From DATMBL01 sp050735975 (lineage in GTDB: Bacteria; Desulfobacterota; Binatia; UBA9968), in contig JBOHVS010000185.1 in the NCBI GenBank assembly GCA_050735975.1, forward strand, positions 1-26,355: a DNA stretch of 26,355 nt, in the 5' to 3' direction. Below, piece after piece: positions 1-6,715 of this stretch. The notes under the pieces were generated by a model that saw nothing but the letters and a program-made list of their open reading frames with translations, was not told where the DNA came from and searched no databases. A program made the position numbers and the translations under genes. The first letter of the stretch is position 1, and each line of letters opens with the position of its first letter.

Positions 1-194
1 AGCCCCATTACAGCGCCTTCGCTGATCGGAGTGTTGACCACGCGATTGTTACCGCACTTTTCGGCAAGTCCCAGGGTAACCCCAAATGGGCCGCCGACGG
101 CAACGTCTTCGCCAAAAAGGTAAACCGAAGAGTCTCGCATCATCTCTTCGTCTAGTGCGCTGCGGATCGCATCTAGGTATGTTTGGTCAGCCAT
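1..194 (-). CDS. 2-oxoacid dehydrogenase E1 beta subunit, second copy (partial, N-terminal 64 residues)
   Basis: Reading leftward from the ATG at 194, the frame stays open to the window edge. It begins MADQTYLDAIRSALDEEM and contains the VYLFGEDVAVGGPFGVT stretch and the PISEGAVMG motif typical of the N-terminus of E1 beta subunits (pyruvate, acetoin or branched-chain dehydrogenase type). The Glu of PISE is the residue that in this family contacts the aminopyrimidine of thiamine diphosphate. A weak AAGGA lies about 10 bases before the ATG. It follows an E1 alpha gene on the same strand with a 140-base gap containing a palindromic repeat, so it is probably the beta partner of that alpha subunit. 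The remaining roughly 260 residues and any E2 gene lie outside the window. Substrate cannot be assigned from the sequence. Confidence 0.88.
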   Translation of the reverse strand, partial: MADQTYLDAIRSALDEEMMRDSSVYLFGEDVAVGGPFGVTLGLAEKCGNNRVVNTPISEGAVMG

Positions 195-216
195 ACACAA
201 CAAATCCTTAGCGAAC

Positions 217-284
217 GTCATTCTGAGGCAAAGCCGAAGAATCCGTTAGTCGAACGAGACGCTTGGCTGGCGCTCCGGGTGACA
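217..284. repeat. Palindromic dispersed repeat, GTCATTC-GAG family, copy 1
   Basis: The left arm starts GTCATTCTGAGG and runs to GAAGAATCC; the right arm ends CTCCGGGTGAC, which read in reverse starts GTCACCCGGAG. The two arms form an imperfect palindrome of about 68 bases. The same family occurs at 14886-14914, 17442-17511 and 24574-24656. It occupies most of the gap between the second E1 alpha and E1 beta genes, so any transcript spanning both would carry it as a hairpin. Confidence 0.75.
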
Positions 285-334
285 ACCGGAAAAGGTCTTG
301 ATTGTTTCAATTGCATCTTGAATCAGCGATTACA

Positions 335-1315
335 TCATGTTTGCGTTTCGGCTGTCACCTGGGTGTGAACTTCATTTGCCGCGGGCCAGGGCGAAGAGAG
401 CGCGAACTCCGCCGCCTTTTCCACCAGCTCACGAGCCCCGCGCTCTATGGTTTCGATTTCTTGATCGGAGGCGACCTTCTTGCGTTTGAGCAGAGCGGAG
501 AAGCGCGCAATGGGATCTTTCTTCTTCCATTCTGCAAGTCGTGAAAGCTCGCGATATTTCGCTGGATCACCCTCGTAGTGTCCCCGCAGCCGATACGTCA
601 GGCATTCGACGAAGCTCGGTCCTTTGCCGCGGCGGGCACTTTGCACCGCCTTACGGATAGCTTCGCGAACCGCCTTAAGATCGTTTCCATCTACGGTGCC
701 GGCCGGAATTCGGTAAGCCTTTGCGTGGCTGGCCAGCCTCTCGACGACCGTGTGTGAGGACAAAGGGGTAAATTCGGCGTAGCCATTGTTCTCGCAGATA
801 AAGACGACCGGAAGGCGCCACAAACTCGCAATGTTGAGCGACTCGTGAAACGCGCCCGCCTGCCCTGCGCCGTCGCCGAAGAAGACGGCCGCGACTTGTC
901 CGTTCCGCGCTTCCCTGGCCCTGAAAGCGGCGCCCAAGGCGAGCGGGATAGTACCGCCGACGATTCCGGTGGCGGTGACAAAGCCTGCGTCCATCGCAAC
1001 AATATGCATCGACCCACCTTTGCCGCGGCAATAGCCCGTGGCGCGTCCGGCAAGCTCGGCCATGAGACGATTTATATCCGCGCCCTTGGCGATCGCATGG
1101 CCATGGGAGCGGTGACTGCCGAAAAGGTAATCATCCCGATTCAACTCGGCACACGTCCCAACAGCCACCGCCTCTTGGCCAATTCCCAAATGGAGCAAGC
1201 CGACGATTTCGCGAGCGGCGTATAGCGCCGAAACTTTCTCCTCGAAAGCGCGAATGAGCCACATGCGACGCAGTAGCTCGACAAGCTCCTTTGAGTTTTC
1301 AGCCTTCGGGGCCAT
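335..1315 (-). CDS. Thiamine-diphosphate-dependent 2-oxoacid dehydrogenase E1 alpha subunit (second copy)
   Basis: 326 residues, full length for a bacterial E1 alpha. It should decarboxylate a 2-oxoacid (or cleave acetoin) and pass the acyl group to a lipoyl E2. Visible landmarks: HLGIGQEAV near residue 43, the HRSHGHA active-site segment at 68-74, GRATGYCRGKGGSMH at 90-104, and the thiamine-diphosphate/Mg motif from GDG (147-149) to ENN (175-177). RLRGHYEGDP near 242 corresponds to the phosphorylation-loop region. The ATG at 1315 has no clear Shine-Dalgarno, but the next Met would remove conserved sequence. It lies 99 bases downstream of the first E1 beta gene and upstream of a second E1 beta, giving an alpha-beta-alpha-beta array. 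It is clearly divergent from the E1 alpha at 2396-3415, so this is not a recent tandem duplication. Pyruvate versus acetoin versus branched-chain specificity is undetermined. Confidence 0.9.
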   Translation of the reverse strand: MAPKAENSKELVELLRRMWLIRAFEEKVSALYAAREIVGLLHLGIGQEAVAVGTCAELNRDDYLFGSHRSHGHAIAKGADINRLMAELAGRATGYCRGKGGSMHIVAMDAGFVTATGIVGGTIPLALGAAFRAREARNGQVAAVFFGDGAGQAGAFHESLNIASLWRLPVVFICENNGYAEFTPLSSHTVVERLASHAKAYRIPAGTVDGNDLKAVREAIRKAVQSARRGKGPSFVECLTYRLRGHYEGDPAKYRELSRLAEWKKKDPIARFSALLKRKKVASDQEIETIERGARELVEKAAEFALSSPWPAANEVHTQVTAETQT

Positions 1316-1414
1316 AAAAGCGTGGAAACAGTCTATTGGCGATCAATGTTCAGGCCGGTCAAAAAGGTTTCAGTTGGGAAGCGCGAGCAGATGAGCCTTT
1401 TTACCGCCTGAAGG

Positions 1415-2386
1415 TCAAGCCACGGCGGCTCGGATGGCGTCGGTTATGCGCGATTCGGAAGGTCCGATGTAGTCTTCGAGAGGCGGGCTATAGGGTACCG
1501 GCACATCCAAGGTCGATACGCGTCGTATCCGCGTCTTCAATTTGTCAAAACCGGTTTCGGCAATGCGCGCAGCGACCTCGGCCGCCACGCCGCAACTTTG
1601 GTGCGTTTCATCGACGATCACAACTCGGCCGGTTTTTTCCACCGATGATAAGATCGTTGCCAGGTCAAACGGCACGAGCGTGCGCGGATCGACCACTTCC
1701 ACCTCGATTTTGTCCTTGGCCAACTGGTCAGCAAGCTTGAGACAGCGTTGGACCATGTAAGAGGTTGAGATCACTGTTACATCGCTACCTTTACGCTTTA
1801 CATCAGCCACGCCGAATGGAATCGGCGCGTCGTTCTCAGGCACCTCTCCCCGAACGTCTAGAAGCTGAACATGGTCGACGAAAATCGTCGGATTATCGCT
1901 GGCGACCGCCGTCTTAAGCAGCCCTTTCACATCCCTCGGGCTGGCCGGCAGTACGATCTCTAATCCCGGGTTGTTCCAGAGCATCGCCTGCGGGCTCGCC
2001 GAATGCTGTGCTGCGCCGCCCCCGCGAATGCCATGGAACAAATGAAAGACGACCGGCACGCGCGTCTGGCCGCCGGACATATAGAAAGCATTCGCAGCTT
2101 CATTAGCGACCTGCGGCCAGGCCTCAAAAATAAAGCTTCCAGTGCTGATATCTACGATCGGTCTGAGACCCGCCATTGCGGCGCCAGTCGCGAGCCCGCA
2201 GAACCCCAACTCCGAAATCGGTGGAGAGGCAATGCGATCGGCATATTTTTTAGCCAGCTCCTGGTACACATGACGGTGGGCGCTCAGGCTCAAAAAAGTT
2301 CCGTTGATGAGATGCACTCTCCCATCGGCGGCCATGATCTCGTGCAGCGCCTCGAATTTGGCTTCGTAATAAGCGAGTTCACTCAT
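1415..2386 (-). CDS. 2-oxoacid dehydrogenase E1 beta subunit (first copy)
   Basis: 323 residues, normal length. Partner of the E1 alpha immediately upstream (stop at 2396, 9-base gap), so translation is probably coupled; the ATG at 2386 has no strong ribosome-binding site of its own. Landmarks: PPISELGFCGLATGAAMAG near 55-73 with the thiamine-contacting Glu at 59, FEAWPQVANEAA near 87-98, and the GAAQHSASPQA segment with His128, matching the active-site His region of E1 beta proteins. The C-terminal transketolase domain carries VVDPRTLVPFD and the terminal PYSPPLEDYIGPSESRI. The N-terminus (residues 20-50) is more divergent than usual for the family. Expected to sit in the cytoplasm as an alpha2beta2 tetramer. 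Confidence 0.9.
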   Translation of the reverse strand: MSELAYYEAKFEALHEIMAADGRVHLINGTFLSLSAHRHVYQELAKKYADRIASPPISELGFCGLATGAAMAGLRPIVDISTGSFIFEAWPQVANEAANAFYMSGGQTRVPVVFHLFHGIRGGGAAQHSASPQAMLWNNPGLEIVLPASPRDVKGLLKTAVASDNPTIFVDHVQLLDVRGEVPENDAPIPFGVADVKRKGSDVTVISTSYMVQRCLKLADQLAKDKIEVEVVDPRTLVPFDLATILSSVEKTGRVVIVDETHQSCGVAAEVAARIAETGFDKLKTRIRRVSTLDVPVPYSPPLEDYIGPSESRITDAIRAAVA

Positions 2387-2395
2387 ACGCGGTTG

Positions 2396-3415
2396 TTAAG
2401 CAAAGGTGTCCTTCGTCGCCTCTTCGGGTTCCAAGTAAGGACTGGCCAAGGCGAACTTCACGGCTTCGGCGATTTCTGGTTTGACCGTGTTTTCCATCGC
2501 GGCGATTTCTTCTCGCGTCGCTTGATTGGCCTGCACCAATTCGCGAATAAAAATCAACAGCGGGTCACAGGAACGGTACCACTCGCGAACTTTTTCCGGA
2601 ACGGCGCTCACGTTCCACGCGAGGGCGGCATCCATCGGCTGCGCTACGCTCGGCCAGTTGGTCTCGCTGCCGGGCCAGCGAACGGTCTGCGCTTCGATGA
2701 ACTGAGGACCTTCGCCGCGGCGAATTTTCTCTACCGCCTCAGAGATCGTCGCATGAACAATGCCGCTATTTGTTCCGTCGATTTGTTTCGCGGGTATCTT
2801 GTAGGCACCGGGCAAGTCGGTCAACGGGTATGCTGCCATCGACGATGATTGGGCGGCGCCGGTCGCTCGTCCGGTGCCATACTTGCCGTTGTTCTCGCAG
2901 AGGAACAAAACCGGGAGCTTCCAAAGCGATGCCAGGTTAAAAGATTCAGGCGCCGCGCCTTCCTCCAGAGCGCCGTCGCCGAACAGACAGACGGTGATTC
3001 GGCCGTTGTTCAGCGCCTTTGCGGCATATGCCGTGCCGGTGGCAAGCGGGATGATGCCGGCGACGACGGCTGAAGTGTGAAGAAAGCCCAGCGACGGTAC
3101 CACCGTATGAAACGAGCCGCCCTTGCCCTTGTTGTAGCCCCCGGCGCGTCCCAAAATTTCCGCAAATAACCGCTTGGGGTCGGCCCCGCGCGCGAGCAGA
3201 TGGCCGTGGTTTCGGTGCGTGGTAAAGAGATAATCGTCGGCTCGCAAGCAGGAAAACGCCGGGACCGCGGTAGCCTCTTGCCCGATGTAGAGATGGTAGT
3301 GCCCGCCGAAGACCCCCTTATCATGGAGCGGCACCAGGTTTTCTTCGAAATGGCGGATCACGAACATCCGGCGGCAGAAGTCCAGCAGTGTTTCACGCGG
3401 CAACTTAGGCAACAT
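2396..3415 (-). CDS. Thiamine-diphosphate-dependent 2-oxoacid dehydrogenase E1 alpha subunit (first copy)
   Basis: 339 residues. HLYIGQEATAV near 41-51, THRNHGHLLARGADP at 66-80, GRAGGYNKGKGGSFH at 89-103, and the thiamine-diphosphate motif from GDG (146-148) to ENN (174-176). A GGAAG lies a few bases before the ATG at 3415. It is separated by 23 bases from the end of a broken alcohol dehydrogenase and by 9 bases from its E1 beta. The segment RWPGSETNWPS near 248-258 replaces the RGHYEGDP-type loop seen in the second copy, which suggests the two E1 pairs differ in substrate or regulation. The E2 (lipoyl acyltransferase) and E3 are absent from the window, so the complex type is not resolved. 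Confidence 0.9.
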   Translation of the reverse strand: MLPKLPRETLLDFCRRMFVIRHFEENLVPLHDKGVFGGHYHLYIGQEATAVPAFSCLRADDYLFTTHRNHGHLLARGADPKRLFAEILGRAGGYNKGKGGSFHTVVPSLGFLHTSAVVAGIIPLATGTAYAAKALNNGRITVCLFGDGALEEGAAPESFNLASLWKLPVLFLCENNGKYGTGRATGAAQSSSMAAYPLTDLPGAYKIPAKQIDGTNSGIVHATISEAVEKIRRGEGPQFIEAQTVRWPGSETNWPSVAQPMDAALAWNVSAVPEKVREWYRSCDPLLIFIRELVQANQATREEIAAMENTVKPEIAEAVKFALASPYLEPEEATKDTFA

Positions 3416-3437
3416 AATCTTCCGTTTCAGTTAGCTC

Positions 3438-3465
3438 CTTATGTCAAAACAATGGAGGTTGTCAA
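3438..3465 (-). promoter_or_regulatory. Possible sigma70-type promoter for the first E1 pair
   Basis: On the minus strand TTGACA (3460-3465) is followed after 16 bases by CATAAG (3438-3443), just before the E1 alpha ATG at 3415. A second TTGACA sits at 3442-3447. It lies inside the decayed end of the upstream dehydrogenase, so the E1 genes may have acquired their own promoter when that gene was truncated. The -10 box is weak; low confidence. Confidence 0.3.
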
Positions 3466-4357
3466 CGCTGCGCGGTTCGGGACGCGCGGCGCCAAAGCGA
3501 GAAATTCCTCTCCGTCGCGGCGAGTGAGGTTGGCGACCGAGCAAATAGCGCGTTCTTCCCAGAGGATGGAATATGGAAAGGATGGAATGTCGCTCATGTG
3601 GATACCGCCGCAAATCACGGTTCCGCCTTTGCCAATCGCTCGAAGAGCCTGGGGGACCAGATCCCCAAGGGGCGCGAAGATAATCGCCGCGTCCAGTTTC
3701 ACCGGGGGGAATTCATTTGAGCCGCCAGCCCAAACCGCGCCGAGATTCAAGGCGAAATTCTTCGCCTCTTCATCCCCAGGGCGAGTGAAGGCGTAGATAT
3801 CGCTTCTGGTAGCGCGCCACTTGAGCAATGATATGAGCTGCTGCGCCGAAGCCATAGATGCCGAGGCGCTTTCCGTCGCCTGCCTTAACCAAGCTCCGAT
3901 ATCCGATCAGTCCCGCACATAACAGCGGCGCGGCCTCGGTGTCGCTGTAGGATTCGGGGATCGGAAAACAAAAGCGCTGATCGGCAACCGTGTATTCCGC
4001 ATACCCGCCGTCGAGAGTATAACCCGTAAACTTCGTTTGGTCGCACAGGTTTTCCTGCCCCGCTTGGCAATAGCCGCAATCGCCACAAGTCCAGCCTAAC
4101 CAGGGTATACCGACGCGATCACCGACCTTAAAACGTTCTACACCTGCGCCTTTTTCTTCAACGCTTCCCACAATCTCATGGCCCGGTATCAGCGGCAGTT
4201 TCGGCTGAGCCAGCTCACCGTCGATCACATGAAGATCAGTCCGGCAAACCGCGCAGGCACGGACTCGGATCAAAACCTGCCCGGGACCGGGCTTTGGGAT
4301 CGGCAACTCCGCTTTCCGCAGCGACTGCCCGGCTTTTTCAAAAACCATCGCGCGCAT
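3439..4357 (-). pseudogene. Zinc-dependent alcohol dehydrogenase, frameshifted and 3'-truncated
   Basis: Medium-chain zinc alcohol dehydrogenase. The first part (from ATG 4357, MRAMVFEKAG) carries the catalytic-zinc Cys of VCRTDLH, GHEIVGSVEEKG, the structural zinc cluster CGDCGYCQAGQENLC and the start of the NAD(P) fold, GIYGFGAAAH. Near 3800-3803 the reading frame changes: QVARYQK in frame one must continue as DIYAFTRPGDEEAKNFA in another frame, which fits loss of two bases or gain of one. The second part carries GGTVICGGIHMSDIP and SVANLTRRDGEEFLALAPRVP and then ends early. Family members continue for about 25-30 more residues (the ANEAL...GAAVL end), absent here. Two independent defects argue for a true pseudogene. 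A single sequencing error could explain the frameshift but not the missing end. Confidence 0.8.
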
Positions 4358-4489
4358 CAGCTTAACTATTCTAGCCGAAGGGTTGAGCTAGGGGGGTGAA
4401 GCTCCAGAAGAGATACGGAAGCGATGACAGGTTCCGAACAGGGCCGTTCCCTCGTACCCATGGAAAACCCGCAAGATGAGTCCGCAGTA

Positions 4490-4798
4490 CTAATCCAGGT
4501 CGATATCTTTCAGTGGCTTGGTGATCGGCTCTTCTTTGGCCTTCTTGAGCAGCTCTTGGAATTTAGCTTCCAGTACCTTGGATTTGTTCTTCTCGGCTTC
4601 CGCTATCTGCTGATATTTCTCATCGCGGCGGGTGGCCTCGTCTTTGACCATCTTGGCGGCGTCCTTTAACTCAGCGATGAGTTGAGGCTTAGCGGGCAAT
4701 TTATGGTCGAGCACCGCGGATAGCGTGGGATCAATCGTGAGCGTCGCGCTGCAGCAAGGGCAGGCTATTTGAATCGTGGAACGTTCGTTTTCAGGCAT
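4490..4798 (-). CDS. Small CPCC-motif, coiled-coil hypothetical protein
   Basis: 102 residues from ATG 4798 (105 if the TTG at 4807 is used). GAGAGGA on the minus strand lies about 12 bases before the ATG or 3 before the TTG, so the start is uncertain. Near the N-terminus there is a CPCC cluster (residues 13-16) in a setting like the first knuckle of a zinc ribbon, but no second Cys pair follows. Residues about 40-90 are a highly charged Lys/Glu/Ala-rich helix likely to form a coiled coil, ending in an acidic tail. There is no signal peptide or membrane segment. I do not recognise a function. It is on the same strand as the glyoxalase-fold gene upstream but separated by a repeat-bearing insert. 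Confidence 0.6.
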   Translation of the reverse strand: MPENERSTIQIACPCCSATLTIDPTLSAVLDHKLPAKPQLIAELKDAAKMVKDEATRRDEKYQQIAEAEKNKSKVLEAKFQELLKKAKEEPITKPLKDIDLD

Positions 4799-4807
4799 GG
4801 CTTTCAA

Positions 4808-4906
4808 TCATCCTCTCAGGTAGTGGTAATGGCGCTCTAAATTTTAGATTTTCGATTTTAGATTGAATCCAAAATCGGCAATCCTAAAATGGGTTCATCC
4901 TCTCAG
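4808..4906. repeat. 12-bp direct repeats flanking an AT-rich palindromic insert
   Basis: TCATCCTCTCAG occurs at 4808-4819 and again at 4895-4906. The 75 bases between hold an AT-rich self-complementary stretch (CTAAATTTTAGATTTTCGAT and further AAAATC/GATTTT units). The right copy contains the stop codon of the glyoxalase-fold gene; the left copy supplies the purine-rich sequence before the small CPCC gene. The arrangement looks like an insertion with a duplicated target, or a slipped duplication. Confidence 0.6.
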
Positions 4907-5263
4907 TTCAATCTGCTCTCCATCCGGGCCGCCAAAGACGACGCGGCGCCAACCTTGTTCTCGCGGTTCTCTCGCCGCCGTAGGGTGGGGCGCGCGAATC
5001 AATTGCACGCCTGCTTTCTGTAAGGCGTCAACGGTGTCGTCGAAATTATCCGTTTCCAAACAAAAATGAAAACCTGACATAGCGCCGTCTGTCTTGTGAG
5101 TTAGCTCCAAGACCGTATCGCCAAGCTTAAGATAAGCAATCTGTAGCCCGCCGGTCGCCGCGTGCTGAAAATATTTCTTGAAACCAAAGTGCTTTTCGTA
5201 AAAAGCTACGGAACTTTCGAGATCGGCGACGTGAATGGCTACGTGGTCAATTCGCTTGAACAT
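4895..5263 (-). CDS. Glyoxalase/bleomycin-resistance (VOC) superfamily protein
   Basis: 122 residues from ATG 5263 (MFKRIDHVAIHVADLE). The open frame runs 15 codons further upstream, but the family begins with this motif. It is a vicinal-oxygen-chelate fold with two beta-alpha-beta-beta-beta halves. The four positions expected for metal ligands are filled: His7, Glu53 (VLELTH), His66 (GFHFCLE) and Glu119 (GEQIEL), so it should bind a divalent metal. The layout resembles lactoylglutathione lyase or methylmalonyl-CoA epimerase; I cannot decide between these. Cytoplasmic. It diverges from aat across about 115 bases that contain a perfect 8-bp-stem hairpin. Confidence 0.82.
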   Translation of the reverse strand: MFKRIDHVAIHVADLESSVAFYEKHFGFKKYFQHAATGGLQIAYLKLGDTVLELTHKTDGAMSGFHFCLETDNFDDTVDALQKAGVQLIRAPHPTAAREPREQGWRRVVFGGPDGEQIELRG

Positions 5264-5299
5264 GGGTTTCTCTGGCTTTCCAAAACAGGATAGTCGCTT

Positions 5300-5319
5300 C
5301 GCTTGCATTTTTGCAAGCG
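5300..5319. promoter_or_regulatory. Perfect hairpin/operator-like palindrome between divergent genes
   Basis: CGCTTGCA-TTTT-TGCAAGCG is an 8-bp perfect inverted repeat with a 4-base loop, between the divergent glyoxalase-fold gene and aat and just upstream of the aat promoter candidate. It could be an operator, since a symmetric site between divergent promoters is a common regulator target. It could also simply be a repeat. Confidence 0.45.
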
Positions 5320-5331
5320 CAACGGCTTAAG

Positions 5332-5360
5332 GTGAAAAATCGTAGGCCGGGCGCTAGAAT
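5332..5360 (+). promoter_or_regulatory. Candidate sigma70-type promoter of aat
   Basis: GTGAAA (5332-5337), a 17-base spacer, then TAGAAT (5355-5360). Transcription would start near 5367. That would leave the GTG at 5361 outside the transcript and favour the GTG at 5379 as the aat start. Confidence 0.45.
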
Positions 5361-5378
5361 GTGCCGGGGACTCGTTCT

Positions 5379-6059
5379 GTGCCTATTTACCGACTCATCG
5401 AAGACTTGGTTTTCCCGCCGCCGGAATACGCCGATCCCAGCGGGCTTCTGGCGGTCGGGGGAGACCTATCCGCCGAGAGGTTACTGGAAGGCTATCGTAC
5501 TGGAATCTTTCCTTGGTACGCTGACGATCAGCCGATTCTCTGGTGGTCGCCGGATCCGCGCTCGATTCTGGAGCTGAATGATTTCAAAGTTTCAAGAAGT
5601 CTACGCAGGACTATCAACAAGGGAATCTTCACAGTCACCTTTGATCGCGCCTTCGAGGAGGTGATCCGGGCGTGCGCCTCGGTTCCACGGGAAGGGCAGG
5701 CGGGCACATGGATTACTTCTGAGATGCAGGAGGCCTACATAAAGCTCCACGGGTTGGGCTTCGCGCACTCAGTCGAAAGCTGGTTCGAGGGCGAACTGGC
5801 CGGTGGTGTCTACGGTGTCTCGTTGGGCAGGGCATTCTTCGGCGAGTCAATGTTCCACCATAAAACCGACGCCTCGAAGGTGGCCCTGGCGACTTTGGTC
5901 GAAAAGCTGAAGAACTGGGAGTTTGACTTCATCGACGCGCAGATGACTACCGAGCACATGATCAACCTTGGAGCTAAAGAGATATCCAGGCGCGTTTTTC
6001 TAAAGCGCCTGAAAACAGCGCTCCGTCATCCTACCAAGCGTTGGAAGTGGCGAGCGTGA
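5379..6059 (+). CDS. aat: Leucyl/phenylalanyl-tRNA-protein transferase
   Basis: 226 residues from GTG 5379 (PIYRLIEDLVFPPPEYA); an in-frame GTG at 5361 would add six residues but lies against the putative -10 box, whereas GGGGA sits 8 bases before 5379. The enzyme transfers Leu or Phe from aminoacyl-tRNA to proteins with N-terminal Lys or Arg, marking them for ClpS/ClpAP degradation (N-degron pathway). Family signatures are all present: GLLAVGGDLS, GYRTGIFPWY, WWSPDPRSILEL, TWITSEMQEAY, GFAHSVESW, GGVYGVSLGRAFFGESMFH, and DFIDAQMTTEHMINLGAKEISR near the C-terminus. Cytoplasmic. clpA and clpS are often neighbours but are not in this window. Confidence 0.96.
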   Translation: MPIYRLIEDLVFPPPEYADPSGLLAVGGDLSAERLLEGYRTGIFPWYADDQPILWWSPDPRSILELNDFKVSRSLRRTINKGIFTVTFDRAFEEVIRACASVPREGQAGTWITSEMQEAYIKLHGLGFAHSVESWFEGELAGGVYGVSLGRAFFGESMFHHKTDASKVALATLVEKLKNWEFDFIDAQMTTEHMINLGAKEISRRVFLKRLKTALRHPTKRWKWRA

Positions 6060-6069
6060 CCGATACGTT

Positions 6070-6600
6070 TCAGCGTCCGGTCTCGATTTCATTGACAAGC
6101 CCTTCAAGAAAAGTCTTCCCGGGAAATTCCAGGATCAGTAAGACAAGGCTCAGACCGGATAACAGATACTGGTCCCACAGGTAACGACCGGCCAAAGCCA
6201 AGGCTAGGCCATAGACGGCAATCGCCTCAATGATAGCGAAGGCGACGACCTTGCGTGTAACATAGGTTGAGACCACCAAGGCGGCGCGTGCTTCGGTCTG
6301 GCCTTTGTGTTCTTCCAGCGCGCGGAGGATCTTGGTCTTGTTCGATTTATCCAGTAGTGCTTCCCGAGTAAGTTTGCTCCTTTTCCACCAGACGAGATAG
6401 CCCAGGTCCACGAAAACCAGTACCCACAGCACTACCCTGACAGCTGGCAGCACATTAGAATCGGTCAGGAAACCACGATCGCCGACAACCCGCTGTGCAA
6501 TTATGATGTATAGCGAGAGCGACGCAGTGAAGAAGCTCCAAAGAATGACGGCCGCTCCACGTTGATCGAGCAAGATCGTTTTGAACTCAGGACGGATCAT
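6070..6600 (-). CDS. Hypothetical four-helix inner-membrane protein
   Basis: 176 residues from ATG 6600 (MIRPEFKTILLDQRG), preceded by AAGGA at a 9-base spacing. The open frame reaches 6738 but the upstream part is low-complexity and lacks a ribosome-binding site. Four hydrophobic segments are visible: residues about 17-37 (AAVILWSFFTASLSLYIII), 50-70 (AVRVVLWVLVFVDLGYLVWW), 115-135 (VVAFAIIEAIAVYGLALALA) and 142-160. A charged cytoplasmic-type loop rich in Lys/Arg lies between helices two and three. I recognise no named family. It ends 10 bases from the convergent end of aat and diverges from the D-aminoacylase-like gene across about 115 bases. Confidence 0.72.
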   Translation of the reverse strand: MIRPEFKTILLDQRGAAVILWSFFTASLSLYIIIAQRVVGDRGFLTDSNVLPAVRVVLWVLVFVDLGYLVWWKRSKLTREALLDKSNKTKILRALEEHKGQTEARAALVVSTYVTRKVVAFAIIEAIAVYGLALALAGRYLWDQYLLSGLSLVLLILEFPGKTFLEGLVNEIETGR

Positions 6601-6715
6601 CTTGCATGGTCCTTTATCACAGCTCGGGTAGAGCTGTCTCGCGGAGGGCCGTTTTTTGTTGTGGCGAAGATATTCCGGTGGTATAGGGACACAGGCAACC
6701 GAGAGAGGAGATAGT

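Noticed and set aside
2003..2848. 281-codon plus-strand open frame across the E1 beta/E1 alpha junction
   Set aside because: Antisense to two well-supported E1 genes; no recognisable motifs and no ribosome-binding site.
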